Shown here one piece after another: positions 18,803-29,410 of a stretch of 64,000 nt of DNA. The notes under the pieces are model-generated. The model saw only the letters and a program-made list of their open reading frames with translations, was not told where the DNA came from and did no database searches. The first letter of the stretch is position 1; every line of letters begins with the position of its first letter. This stretch comes from Holophaga sp. (GTDB lineage Bacteria > Acidobacteriota > Holophagae > Holophagales > Holophagaceae). The stretch spans positions 1 through 64,000 of the forward strand of contig JADKBC010000013.1 of assembly GCA_016715205.1 (NCBI GenBank), written 5' to 3'. The translations under genes and the position numbers were made by a program.

Positions 18803-18901
18803 ACGACACTCCTCCAGGAGAAACAGGGAACCGAGAAATCCTATCGGCGGAATGGGTGCAGATGCTGAATAATTGTCGATTCCGCGGGATTGCAGGAAAA
18901 A

Positions 18902-19576
18902 TCAAATCTGGCCGCGCCGGGATCCGAAAAAAGCGGTGCCGATTCTGACCTGATCGCTGCCCACAGCAATGGCCGCTTCCAGGTCATCGCTCATGCCCAG
19001 GCTGAGGCGCAGCGGGCGACCCAAGGTGTCCTGCCAAAGGGCACGGAGCTGCGCGACTTCCTGGAATGCCTCCGGGCGCTCAGGCGGCGGAATCGCCATG
19101 AAGCCCTGCAAGGGCAACCGAGGATCTTCCCCAAGGGCCTCCATGAGGGCGGGCAGATCGTTTTGGGTGCAGCCACCCATTTTCGTGGCCTCGTCCCAGA
19201 GATCCACTTGGATCCAAACCTTGCGGGTCACCTCCAGTTCCTCGGCCATCTGGCGCAGACGGGTGGCCAACTCTGGGCGGTCCAGGCTGAGGATCTCGTG
19301 AAAATGCTGCAGGGCTGGTTTCGCCTTGTTGCGCTGCAGGGGGCCAATCAGGACGAACTCCAACTGGGGGAGTTCCTGGGCTTTGGCGCTGCCCTCTTGT
19401 ACGTAGTTTTCCCCAAAGCAGCGGTAGCCAAGGCTGGCTGCCTCACGGATCAGGGCCGATGGCTGTCGTTTGGAAACTGGCAACAGCTCCACCGACTCAG
19501 GGGAACGTCCGCAGGCCGCACAGGCGGAGCTAATCCGGGCCTCGACCTCGTGGATGCGCCGGGCCAGGTCGATCAT
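18902..19576 (-). CDS. yggS: YggS family pyridoxal phosphate homeostasis protein
   Basis: A PLP-binding TIM-barrel protein of 224 residues that buffers pyridoxal phosphate. The PLP lysine lies in LLPVSKRQP, followed by YRCFGENYVQE, FVLIGPLQRNK and the C-terminal LSLGMSDDLEAAI and RIGTAFFG motifs, all typical of the family. The start ATG overlaps the stop of the zinc-ribbon gene (ATGA), so translation is coupled; a longer upstream reading is not conserved. Confidence 0.9.
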   Translation of the reverse strand: MIDLARRIHEVEARISSACAACGRSPESVELLPVSKRQPSALIREAASLGYRCFGENYVQEGSAKAQELPQLEFVLIGPLQRNKAKPALQHFHEILSLDRPELATRLRQMAEELEVTRKVWIQVDLWDEATKMGGCTQNDLPALMEALGEDPRLPLQGFMAIPPPERPEAFQEVAQLRALWQDTLGRPLRLSLGMSDDLEAAIAVGSDQVRIGTAFFGSRRGQI

Positions 19577-20277
19577 GGTTTCGGAGGCAGGAACAGGATC
19601 CGCTGGCAGAACTCGCAAGGGATGGTGCCCTTTTCCCGCAGTTCCGCCAACAGGGGAATCCGCAGTTTGGTGCGGCACCCACCGCAGGTGGCATTCTCCA
19701 CCGACACCACAGCTCGGCCCTGGCGCTGCTGGATCAGCTTGTTGAAGCGAGCGAGGGCTGCGGGTTCCAGGAGCTTCTCAAGTTCGGCGCGACGGGCCAT
19801 GTTGACGCCCCGGGCGGCGACCTGATTCTCGTGCTCAGCTAGAAAAATCTGATGGAGTTCGTCGAACTGGGACTGCACCTCTGCGCGCCGGATTTCCAAT
19901 TCAGTGGTTTCTTTTTCCAGGGCCGCGATCCGTGTTTCAGCTTCTTTCAGGGGTTTGGCCACCGCGGCCTTCTGCCGTTCACGGTCATCCAGTTCTCGGA
20001 TGGCGGCGGTGTACTGCACCTTGTGGGTGGATTGCTTGACGGCTGTTTTCGCGTGCTCTTCCAGCCGCTGGGCCAGTTTGAGGTCTCCGCTCAGGGATTC
20101 CGCCTTGGTCCGGGCCTCGGCCAGTTCCTTGGTTGCAGACTCCTGACGCTTGAGAATGCCTTTGAGTTCGGTGTCCAGCTTGGACATATCCGGCGGGAAA
20201 GCGGTCAGGTCGCGCTGGATGATTCGCAGGTTTTCGTGAATGCCTTGCAGTTCTAGAAGGGCGGGGAGTGTGTCCAT
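19573..20277 (-). CDS. Coiled-coil protein with C-terminal C4 zinc ribbon
   Basis: About 234 residues: a long coiled coil (about 10-170, rich in Glu/Lys/Ala heptads) and a C-terminal zinc ribbon with CGGC and CEFC pairs. It matches the CT398-like family of conserved bacterial zinc-ribbon coiled-coil proteins, whose role is not settled (possible nucleic-acid or secretion-related contacts). The start is taken at MDTLPALLELQ; an upstream ATG at 20319 would add 14 poorly conserved residues. It is co-transcribed with yggS. Confidence 0.82.
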   Translation of the reverse strand: MDTLPALLELQGIHENLRIIQRDLTAFPPDMSKLDTELKGILKRQESATKELAEARTKAESLSGDLKLAQRLEEHAKTAVKQSTHKVQYTAAIRELDDRERQKAAVAKPLKEAETRIAALEKETTELEIRRAEVQSQFDELHQIFLAEHENQVAARGVNMARRAELEKLLEPAALARFNKLIQQRQGRAVVSVENATCGGCRTKLRIPLLAELREKGTIPCEFCQRILFLPPKP

Positions 20278-20403
20278 GCTTCCAGCGTAAACCCGGGCGA
20301 GCCTGGACGCTGGATTCAATTCGAAGTTTCGTAGTCGCGAATAGGCAGGAAGAAAATATTACTTAAATAGACTAAGATAATTCGTATGCCGCACGGAATG
20401 GGC

Positions 20404-20431
20404 TTGACAGGGGGTTGGGCTGCGGTAAATT
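20404..20431 (+). promoter_or_regulatory. Sigma70-type promoter of groESL
   Basis: A consensus TTGACA (20404-20409) and TAAATT (20426-20431) are spaced by 16 bases. The -10 element overlaps the first bases of the CIRCE operator. Confidence 0.8.
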
Positions 20432-20456
20432 AGCACTCGCTGGTAGTGAGTGCTAA
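20430..20456 (+). promoter_or_regulatory. CIRCE operator (HrcA binding site)
   Basis: A perfect TTAGCACTC-N9-GAGTGCTAA inverted repeat directly after the -10 box and 37 bases before groES. This predicts HrcA repression of the chaperonin operon and induction by heat shock. The hrcA gene itself is not in the window. Confidence 0.97.
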
Positions 20457-20493
20457 CGGCACCCCATAGGGGGATTTTTTCCTGGAGGAATTC

Positions 20494-20781
20494 ATGAACA
20501 TTACGCCTCTCTACGATCGCGTGGTCCTGAAGCGCGTCGAAGCTGCTGAAACCGTCAAGGGCGGCATCATCATCCCTGACACCGCCAAGGAAAAGCCCAT
20601 GGAAGCCGAAGTTGTGGCTGTGGGCGAAGGCAAATTCGATGACAACGGCAAGCGCATCCCCATGTCCGTCAAGGCTGGCGATCGCGTGCTGATCGGCAAG
20701 TACAGCGGCACGGAAGTCAAGATCAACGACATCGACCACGTCATCGTGCGCGAAGACGAAGTCCTGGCCATCGTCAAGTAA
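20494..20781 (+). CDS. groES: Co-chaperonin GroES
   Basis: The 10-kDa lid of the GroEL folding chamber; 95 residues, a normal length. It begins MNITPLYDRVVLKR and contains the mobile-loop region (ETVKGGIIIPDTAKEKP) and the family end VREDEVLAIVK. GGAGG lies eight bases before ATG. groEL follows after 25 bases, and both are under the CIRCE-controlled promoter. Confidence 0.98.
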   Translation: MNITPLYDRVVLKRVEAAETVKGGIIIPDTAKEKPMEAEVVAVGEGKFDDNGKRIPMSVKAGDRVLIGKYSGTEVKINDIDHVIVREDEVLAIVK

Positions 20782-20806
20782 ATAGCGAAACCAAAGGAGA
20801 TAATCA

Positions 20807-22441
<1,635 letters not shown>

Positions 22442-22468
22442 TCAGAAGCTAACACCGCAGTGAAAAAT

Positions 22469-22496
22469 GGCCCCGCGATTGCGGGGCCTTCTTTTT
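22469..22496 (+). terminator. Rho-independent terminator of groESL
   Basis: An eight-base-pair all-GC stem (GGCCCCGC/GCGGGGCC) with GATT loop, followed by TTCTTTTT. Its T-tract overlaps the stop codon of the convergent acyl-CoA synthetase gene. Confidence 0.92.
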
Positions 22497-24318
22497 AGCT
22501 TTTGGCGGCGTAAAGTTTCTCGATCACGTCGGCGTACACCTCGGCCACCACCCGGCGCTTGACCTTCATGGAGGGCGTCAGCAGGCCATTCTCGAAGGTC
22601 ATTTCCTTCTCCAGGATGGCGATCTTGCGCACCTTCTCGTAGTTGGAAAGGGTGGCATTCACGTGGCTCACTTGCTTCATGAGCTTGGTGTAGACCTTGG
22701 GGCTGGCCACCATTTCCGCATCGGATTCAAAGTGGAGATGTTTGCGGGAGCACCAGTCCCGCAGGGCGGGGTAGTGGGGCACGATCAAGGCGGTGATGTG
22801 ATTGCGGTGATCGCCGATTAGCACGGCCTGTTCGATGTAGTAATCGGCCCGCAGCAGGTTTTCCACGGGCTGGGGGGCAATGTTCTTCCCGCCATTGGTG
22901 ACGATGATTTCCTTTTTCCGGTCAGTGATTTTCACCCGGCCCTGGGGGTCGATTTCGCCTACATCGCCAGTGCAGAAATAGCCTTCGGTATTGAATACTT
23001 CCTGGGTAGCTTCCTCGTTGTTCCAGTAGCCCTGCATGATGTTGGGGCCGTAGGCCAGGATCTCGCCATCTTCCGCCAGCTTGAGGAAGGGCTTGCCGTT
23101 CCAGGTGCGCAGGATGGGGTGGCCCACGTAGCCAGGACGCACTTTACCCTGGCGGTTCAGGGTCAGGATCGGGCTGGTTTCTGTGAGTCCGTAGCCTTCG
23201 TAGATAGGAATCCCCATGGCCCAGAAAAATTCCATGACCCCCGGGCTCAGCGCGGCACCGCCCGAAATGCTGAACCGCAAGCGGCCGCCGGTTTTTTCGC
23301 GCACCTTGGACAGAAGCAACCGGTCCGCCAACCGCCAGGGCAGCCGCAGGAAGAAGGGGGGCTGGCGATCCAGGTACAGGTGGCGCACCACGCGGTGGCA
23401 GATGCCCACTGCCCAGCCGAACACCATGCGCTTCAGGAAACCCCCACCGGTGGCCGCATCCCGCACACGCCCGTAGACCTTTTCGAAAATACGGGGCACG
23501 GCCATCAGCACCGTCGGTCGCACTTCCACCAGGTTCTGGGGCAGGGCCAACAGGCTTTCGCAATAGAAGATGGCCACACCCAGATAGAACATGGCGTAGT
23601 GGCCGCCCGTGCGTTCAAAGATGTGGGACAGGGGCAGCACACTCAGGCAGCGGTCGCCCCGTTCCGGGCGCAGGGCGGGCAGGGCCACTTCCACGGCGTT
23701 CAGGATATTGGTGGCCAGATTGCCGTGGGTCAGCATGGCGCCCTTGGGGTCGCCCGTGGTTCCGGAGGTATAGATGATGGTCAACAGGTCGTCCGGTTTC
23801 CGCTCCGAGGCCCAACGGCGCACTTCTCCGCGCTGTGAATCGAGGGCCGCGCCTTCGTCCTGCAGGGTGGACCATTTCAGGGTCATGCCCTCGAGTTCCG
23901 CAGGGGGTTCGCCATCCATCAGGATGATGTGCTCCAGGTCAGGCAGGTCATGCTTATAAGCCTTGAGCTTGTTCATCTGGGACGGGGTGGAACAAAGGAT
24001 CCAGCGCGCCCCGCTATGGCGGACGATCCAGGCGGTTTGTTCGGCATTCAAGGTCTGGTAGATGGGCACAGAAACAAGGCCCGAAAGGGCGCAGGCGAAA
24101 TCGGTGATGGCCCACTCTGGGCGGTTCTCGGAAAGAATGGCGACCCGATCCCCGGGCCGCAGACCCCGGGCCAACAGGGCCAGGGCAAGGCGGTCGACGC
24201 GTTCATGGAGTTCGCGGTGGGAAATGGGGCGGAAGACACCTTCGGATTTGGAGGCAAAGGCCTCGGCGAGGTCCAACCGCAACGCTTCATAAAATAGTTC
24301 AGCAATGGTCTGGGCCAA
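22495..24318 (-). CDS. AMP-dependent long-chain acyl-CoA synthetase
   Basis: Activates fatty acids with ATP and CoA. The 607 residues contain the P-loop IIYTSGTTGDPKGAMLTHGN, the GYGLTETSPILT motif and the ITDRKKEIIVTNGGKN hinge/Lys region of the adenylate-forming family; overall layout is that of FAA1/FadD15-type ligases. I chose TTG 24318, which is eight bases after GGAG and begins LAQTIAELFYEA. A longer ATG start near 24393 lacks a ribosome binding site. It is divergent from the XerC/D gene with a 43-base gap. Confidence 0.9.
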   Translation of the reverse strand: MAQTIAELFYEALRLDLAEAFASKSEGVFRPISHRELHERVDRLALALLARGLRPGDRVAILSENRPEWAITDFACALSGLVSVPIYQTLNAEQTAWIVRHSGARWILCSTPSQMNKLKAYKHDLPDLEHIILMDGEPPAELEGMTLKWSTLQDEGAALDSQRGEVRRWASERKPDDLLTIIYTSGTTGDPKGAMLTHGNLATNILNAVEVALPALRPERGDRCLSVLPLSHIFERTGGHYAMFYLGVAIFYCESLLALPQNLVEVRPTVLMAVPRIFEKVYGRVRDAATGGGFLKRMVFGWAVGICHRVVRHLYLDRQPPFFLRLPWRLADRLLLSKVREKTGGRLRFSISGGAALSPGVMEFFWAMGIPIYEGYGLTETSPILTLNRQGKVRPGYVGHPILRTWNGKPFLKLAEDGEILAYGPNIMQGYWNNEEATQEVFNTEGYFCTGDVGEIDPQGRVKITDRKKEIIVTNGGKNIAPQPVENLLRADYYIEQAVLIGDHRNHITALIVPHYPALRDWCSRKHLHFESDAEMVASPKVYTKLMKQVSHVNATLSNYEKVRKIAILEKEMTFENGLLTPSMKVKRRVVAEVYADVIEKLYAAKS

Positions 24319-24361
24319 GTGGACAGCTCCATGGGGATGAGAATCCTGGCATGGTAGCAGG

Positions 24362-25279
24362 ATGCCTATGCCCCCGAGCCTAAGTGATTCCATCCAGGCT
24401 TTTCATCTCGAGCAGCAAGCCCGAGGCGTTTCCCCGCACACGGCCAGGGCACAGAGGGGCGACTTGGAAAAACTCCTGCATCATGCGGTGGAAGACCGCT
24501 GGGATTCCTGGGAGATCAAACCGAGAACGCTCCGACGGTTTGCCCTGGAATTGGGCGAACGGGGTCTGGATCCCGCCAGCCAGGCCCGGATCTTGAGCAC
24601 GGCCAGAGCCTTTTTCCACTGGCTGTTCGAAACCCAGCGCATTGTCAGCAACCCGGCCACGGGCCTTCGAAACCCGAAGCAACCCCAGCGGCTGCCCGCC
24701 TTTTTGACAGAAGGGGAAAGCACGTCCCTGCTTGATCTCCCGCCTGTGGTTGATTTCCCTAGCGCCCGGTTGAACTGCCTGCTGGAATTCCTGTACGCCT
24801 CGGGCCTCCGAGTTTCGGAACTCACGGGTTTGGATTTGCAGGATCTGCTGCGGGAAGAACGCACCCTTCGCGTGCTGGGCAAGGGCAACAAGGAGCGACT
24901 GGTGCCGTTCCATGAAGCCGCTTCGCATGTGTTGGACACCTATCTTCAGCATCGCCAGTCCTTTCTGATGCAAAAGGGCTTGCCCCCCACGGCTGCGCTG
25001 TTTCTGAACCAACGCGGCGGGCGCTTGACACCTACCAGCGTGCGCAATTTCCTGGGGGAGGCCCTCGAGACCGCCGCCCTCCGGGCCCGGATCAGCCCCC
25101 ATGCGCTGCGGCACAGCTTTGCCACCCATCTGCTCAATCGTGGCATGGATCTGCGGGCCATCCAGGAATTGCTGGGTCATGCCAGCCTCAGTACCACCCA
25201 GCGCTACACGCACCTGGACCTGGAACAGCTTGCCAAGACCTATGAATCGGCCCATCCGCGGGCACGGAAGTCTGAATAG
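24362..25279 (+). CDS. Tyrosine recombinase, XerC/XerD type
   Basis: A site-specific recombinase of 305 residues, probably a chromosome dimer resolvase subunit. A SAM-like N-terminal core-binding domain (about 5-95) is followed by a catalytic domain with Arg in ASGLRVSEL (near 149), Lys in GKGNKERLV, His-x-x-Arg in HALRHSFATH, His in LLGHASL and nucleophile Tyr in TTQRYTHLD. The presence of a single chromosomal-type gene amid housekeeping genes, without phage neighbours, favours XerC or XerD over a mobile integrase; which of the two cannot be told here. Confidence 0.9.
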   Translation: MPMPPSLSDSIQAFHLEQQARGVSPHTARAQRGDLEKLLHHAVEDRWDSWEIKPRTLRRFALELGERGLDPASQARILSTARAFFHWLFETQRIVSNPATGLRNPKQPQRLPAFLTEGESTSLLDLPPVVDFPSARLNCLLEFLYASGLRVSELTGLDLQDLLREERTLRVLGKGNKERLVPFHEAASHVLDTYLQHRQSFLMQKGLPPTAALFLNQRGGRLTPTSVRNFLGEALETAALRARISPHALRHSFATHLLNRGMDLRAIQELLGHASLSTTQRYTHLDLEQLAKTYESAHPRARKSE

Positions 25280-25286
25280 GATTGGT

Positions 25287-26099
25287 TCAGCGCTTGAAGT
25301 CGTTGATCGAATAATGGAAAAGGATTCGGATCGTTTGGGGAGCCTTGAACCCATGTTTCGCCAAGGGTTCAAAGGTCCATTTCAGGGCGCTCTGTTCCGC
25401 ATTGGCCCAAAGATATTCGGGCCCGTTCACCGCCTTGGCTGCGGTGACGCGTCCTTCTGCGTCGAGGGTGACTTGAACTGTGACAACCGCAGGGATGGCG
25501 GCCTGCCCGGTTGCCAAGCTGAAGTGGGGTTGGTTTTTGTTCACGGGCACAAAGGCAAAGTCATGGTTTGGGCGATCCAGGGCGTTCACGATTCCACTTC
25601 CGGCGCCATGGCCGCCGCCCGTACCTCCACCGGTTCCGGGGCCACGCCCAGGGCTAAGGCCATTCCCGCCGGGAACGGCGGGGAGGGTGTAATCCACGGG
25701 GGTCTGCGCCACTGGGATCAACACCTGGGATTTGATCTCTTCCGCCTGCAAAGGGACGGGTTCTGCCAGAGCCACCCTTGGTGTCTGGCCGCCGGTGCCT
25801 TGGCTGCCGCCCCCCATTGGGCCCGGTCGTTTGATGGGTTCCAGACCCGGCTCCAGGCTGATATCCATGTGCCGCAGTGAAGTGGAGGCTGGCTTCCAAT
25901 CGAAGGTTGGCTCCGTCACCAACAACTCGGGCCAGAGGATGAGACCACCCGTCAAGGTGCCATACAGCACCAGGCTGATAACCCCTGGGAACAGTTTGTC
26001 CCGCGGCGGCAGTGCATGGGCGATGGCTTCAGGATCCAGGGTGGGATCGTCCGCCTCGAAGAAGGTCAATGGCCGGGGGCGCTGAGGCGAAAGGGGCAT
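25287..26099 (-). CDS. TonB-like energy transducer
   Basis: The 270 residues show one transmembrane helix (about 38-60), a Pro/Gly-rich periplasmic spacer with GTGGGTGGGHGAGSG, and a C-terminal TonB domain (about 190-270, IPAVVTVQVTLDAEGRVTAAK). Such proteins couple inner-membrane proton motive force to outer-membrane receptors. It has no exbB/exbD neighbour here. It converges with the recombinase gene (seven bases between stops). Confidence 0.85.
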   Translation of the reverse strand: MPLSPQRPRPLTFFEADDPTLDPEAIAHALPPRDKLFPGVISLVLYGTLTGGLILWPELLVTEPTFDWKPASTSLRHMDISLEPGLEPIKRPGPMGGGSQGTGGQTPRVALAEPVPLQAEEIKSQVLIPVAQTPVDYTLPAVPGGNGLSPGRGPGTGGGTGGGHGAGSGIVNALDRPNHDFAFVPVNKNQPHFSLATGQAAIPAVVTVQVTLDAEGRVTAAKAVNGPEYLWANAEQSALKWTFEPLAKHGFKAPQTIRILFHYSINDFKR

Positions 26100-26208
26100 G
26101 ACGCTGAAACCTAGCGATGAGGCAGGTATGGAGGGTGAGCCACGCGCCGAATTGATCTGGGTTGAACCTTCGAGGCAGAGGCAGAGGCAGAGGCTGAGCG
26201 GTGATTGG

Positions 26209-26868
26209 CTACTTCAGCTTCTCCAGCACCATGTCGATCTGCTCGGAAACCTGGATGATGTTGGCATTCACGCCATCGATTTCCTGGGTGAGCTTGCGCA
26301 CGGTTTCCACGGATTTGCCCATGTGATCCGCCACCACGGCAAAGCCGCGGCCATGCACCCCAGCCTTGGCGGCTTCGATGCTGGCGTTCAGGGCCAACAT
26401 CTGCATGCTGGACATGATGGAACTGATGCGGCTGACCAGATTGCGGCTGCCTTCAAGGCTATCGGCGAGTTCGTGTTTGATGGTGCCTACTACCTGAGAG
26501 ACGTCTTCCCGCACCCGGGTGCTGTTTTCCTCCAGCACCCGCACCATCATGCGACTGGTGGCAGGGGTGATCAGTCTGGTTTCGGTGCCCCGGAGGACCT
26601 GTCGGATCTTGGCATCCAGACCCTCGTCTCCGGTGGTATCGAAAATGAAATCCGGCAAGCCGCTGCGAATGGCTTCTTCGGCATCGGCATAGGTGCGGAT
26701 TCCAGCTTGTCGGGCGGCCAGCACACCAATGGCTTCGTTATCGGGGTCGGCCATGAAGGCGACTCGGGCAACCGTGCTCTTCCCGAAAAATTCCAAGAGC
26801 CCATGCCCACCGCGCCCGCCGCCGATGATTCCGATGCTGAACACGTGGCTTCCGAACCAATCGCTCAC
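26209..26868 (-). CDS. Soluble Rossmann-like domain fused to a chemoreceptor signalling-tip segment
   Basis: The 219 residues start with a nucleotide-binding-like fold (GIIGGGRGGHGLL, then a strand ending in ADPDNEA, and later DFIFDTTGD). A helical segment follows (about 115-219) that carries the chemoreceptor tip (LNASIEAAKAGVHGRGFAVVA) but no HAMP and no transmembrane helix. The tail after the tip (HMGKSVETVRKL) departs from the usual EVRKLAERS. GTG 26868 is preceded by GGGAG at six bases and is preferred to ATG 26925. It may sense a dinucleotide or redox state in the cytoplasm and contact CheA/CheW. Function is inferred. Confidence 0.75.
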   Translation of the reverse strand: MSDWFGSHVFSIGIIGGGRGGHGLLEFFGKSTVARVAFMADPDNEAIGVLAARQAGIRTYADAEEAIRSGLPDFIFDTTGDEGLDAKIRQVLRGTETRLITPATSRMMVRVLEENSTRVREDVSQVVGTIKHELADSLEGSRNLVSRISSIMSSMQMLALNASIEAAKAGVHGRGFAVVADHMGKSVETVRKLTQEIDGVNANIIQVSEQIDMVLEKLK

Positions 26869-26989
26869 GAGGGACTCCCAGGTTTCGGCGATTGTAACCC
26901 AGAAAGCGCTTTCCCGGGCTTGCAAGGCACCGGAGGCGCAGAGTTAAGGGCTGAGGTAAGATGGCCCTTCACCCTCCGGGTGGAATGGC

Positions 26990-29410
26990 ATGAAAGGAAT
27001 GGTTGTGGAGCTTGTCGTCGATCGTATTTGCCAGGAACTCTCGCTGCCGCGGCACCGAGTGGCGGCCGTTGTCGCCCTGCTGAATGAGGGGAACACGGTC
27101 CCCTTCATCGCGCGCTACCGGAAAGAAGCCACGGGCTCGTTGGATGAAGTGGCGATTCGTGCCGTCGAGGATCGCGTCGCGTACTACAAGGAACTGCTGG
27201 AGCGGCGGGAAACGGTGCTCAAGAGCATCGACAAGCAGGACAAGCTCACGCCCGAATTGCGCGCACGCATCGAGAATGCCTGGACCAAGACGGAGCTGGA
27301 AGATCTCTACCTGCCGTTCAAGCTCAAGAAGCGCACCAAGGCCACCGACGCCAAGGAACGCGGCCTGGAACCCCTGCTGGACGCGCTCTTGACCGACGAG
27401 AGCGGCGCCGATCCGCTGATGCTTGCCGCTCCCTTCTGCAAGGAAGATCAGGAAGGCCTGCAGACGCCCAGTCTGTGCGTCGTGGGGGCAGGGCATATTC
27501 TGGCGGAGCGCCTTTCGGAGAGTGCCGACATCCGCGCCTGGTTGCGGCAGGAATTCCATGAAACCGGCACCCTGCAAGCTACCCTTCGCGAGGAGAAAAA
27601 GGATTCCCAGGAGGCGCTGCGCTTCAAGCCCTACTGGGATTTCAAGGAGCCCATCAAGAAAATGCCGGGCCATCGTGTGTTGGCCCTGCGCCGGGGTGAA
27701 AAGGAAGACATCCTCGCCGTCAAGCTCCTGGTGGACCGCGAAAAGCTGGTGACGATGCTGGTTTCCCGGGTTCAGGTGAACCCCGCCAGCGGCTATCGCC
27801 CTTACCTGCACGAGGTTTGCGAGGATTCCTTCGATCGCCTGCTCTCGCCCACCCTGGAAACCGATGTGCGCATGGAAGCCAAGAAGAAGGCCGATATCGA
27901 GGCCATCCATGTGTTCCAGACCAACATGGACCACCTTCTGTTGGCGCCCCCTGCCGGGCAGATGGCCACCCTGGGTGTGGACCCTGGCATCCGCACAGGC
28001 TGCAAGCTGGCGGTCATCAACCGGCTGGGACAGTTCATGGAAACGGCCACCATGTATCCGCTGGAACCCAAGCGCGACATCGAAGGCAGCCGCGCCATTC
28101 TCGAGGCGCTAGCCTCGAAGTTTCCCCTGGAAGCCATCGCCATCGGCAATGGCACGGGTGGGCGCGAAGCCGAAGCCTTCATCCGCCAGTGGCTTAAGGA
28201 TACGGATCGCCAAGGCGTGGCCTGCATTACCGTGAGCGAGGCGGGTGCTTCGGTCTATAGCGCTTCGGATATCGCCCGGGAAGAATTCCCTGATCACGAT
28301 CTGACCGTGCGCGGCGCCATCAGCATCGCGCGGCGCTTCCAGGATCCCCTGGCGGAGCTGGTGAAGGTGGAGCCCAAGTCCATCGGTGTCGGCCAGTACC
28401 AGCACGATGTGAACCAGACTGCCCTCAAAAAGGGCCTGGATGATGCGGTGGAATCCTGCGTGAACCGCGTGGGTGTGGATCTCAACACCGCTTCCTACCG
28501 GCTGCTCAGCTACGTGGCGGGCATCGGTGAGAGCCTGGCCAAAAACATCGTGCAGTTTCGCTACGAGCATGGCGCTTTCAAGCAGCGGGAACAGTTGATG
28601 GAAGTGCCCCGTTTCGGCGAAAAAGCCTTTCTCCAATCGGCGGGCTTTCTGCGCATTCGGGATGGAGAAAATCCTCTCGATTCCAGCGCCGTTCACCCCG
28701 AAGCCTACCCCGTGGTGCAGCGTATCTGCCAACTCACGGGCAAGACCTTGCCCGAACTGATTGGCAACGATGCGGTGCTGGATGGACTGGATGCCAAACT
28801 GTTTGTGGATGAGCGTTTCGGCATCGAGACCGTGGGCGATATCCTGGCCGAACTGAAAAAGCCGGGCCGGGATCCGCGCCAGAAATTCGAGGCCGTGCAT
28901 TTCAAGGAGGGCGTCCACAAGCCCGAGGATCTTGAAATCGGCATGGAACTCCAAGGCATCGTCACCAACGTCACCGACTTCGGCGCTTTCGTGGATATTG
29001 GTGTCCACCAGGATGGGCTCGTCCATCTCTCCGAAATCAGCCACACCTTTGTGAAGAACCCCTCCCAGGTGCTGAGCGTTGGGCAGGCGGTGCAGGTGAA
29101 GGTGCTCTCTGTGGATCTGGCCTCCAAGCGCATCGGCCTCTCCATCAAGGCCCTGCAACAGGCTCCCGCCAGTCGGGTGCCAGCGCCTCGGACCCAGCGG
29201 CCGGCCCGGCCCGAGCGCCCCGCGCCCGCACGCCCGGCGTCAGCTCCTCGGCCAGAAGGGGCACGGCCTCCCCGCTCAGGCTCCGGGAAGCCACACCCCC
29301 GGCCTGATACCCGTCGGGATGAACGGAAATCCGAGCCGCCCCGGCAGCCCGAGGTCAAGGGTTCCAGCCTCGAGGATCTGGTGGCCAGGTTCAGCAAGGG
29401 AATCCGCTGA
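26990..29410 (+). CDS. tex: Tex family RNA-binding transcription accessory protein
   Basis: The 806 residues match the Tex/YhgF family. An N-terminal helical region includes GNTVPFIARYRKEATG; a YqgF-like RNase H fold begins TLGVDPGIRTGCKLAVI; helix-hairpin-helix motifs follow (VGVDLNTASYRLLSYVAGIG). An S1 RNA-binding domain spans about 650-725 (GIVTNVTDFGAFVDIGVHQDG). The last 75 residues are an added Pro/Ala/Arg-rich basic tail that the core family lacks. The stop TGA shares one base with the ATG of the next gene. Confidence 0.93.
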   Translation: MKGMVVELVVDRICQELSLPRHRVAAVVALLNEGNTVPFIARYRKEATGSLDEVAIRAVEDRVAYYKELLERRETVLKSIDKQDKLTPELRARIENAWTKTELEDLYLPFKLKKRTKATDAKERGLEPLLDALLTDESGADPLMLAAPFCKEDQEGLQTPSLCVVGAGHILAERLSESADIRAWLRQEFHETGTLQATLREEKKDSQEALRFKPYWDFKEPIKKMPGHRVLALRRGEKEDILAVKLLVDREKLVTMLVSRVQVNPASGYRPYLHEVCEDSFDRLLSPTLETDVRMEAKKKADIEAIHVFQTNMDHLLLAPPAGQMATLGVDPGIRTGCKLAVINRLGQFMETATMYPLEPKRDIEGSRAILEALASKFPLEAIAIGNGTGGREAEAFIRQWLKDTDRQGVACITVSEAGASVYSASDIAREEFPDHDLTVRGAISIARRFQDPLAELVKVEPKSIGVGQYQHDVNQTALKKGLDDAVESCVNRVGVDLNTASYRLLSYVAGIGESLAKNIVQFRYEHGAFKQREQLMEVPRFGEKAFLQSAGFLRIRDGENPLDSSAVHPEAYPVVQRICQLTGKTLPELIGNDAVLDGLDAKLFVDERFGIETVGDILAELKKPGRDPRQKFEAVHFKEGVHKPEDLEIGMELQGIVTNVTDFGAFVDIGVHQDGLVHLSEISHTFVKNPSQVLSVGQAVQVKVLSVDLASKRIGLSIKALQQAPASRVPAPRTQRPARPERPAPARPASAPRPEGARPPRSGSGKPHPRPDTRRDERKSEPPRQPEVKGSSLEDLVARFSKGIR

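Noticed and set aside
24362..25279. Integrase of a mobile element
   Set aside because: The tyrosine recombinase has the length and motifs of XerC/XerD and there are no phage genes, attachment repeats or tRNA next to it.
28109..29158. A 349-residue open frame antisense to tex
   Set aside because: The translation has no recognisable fold and tex is a complete, well-matched gene on the other strand.
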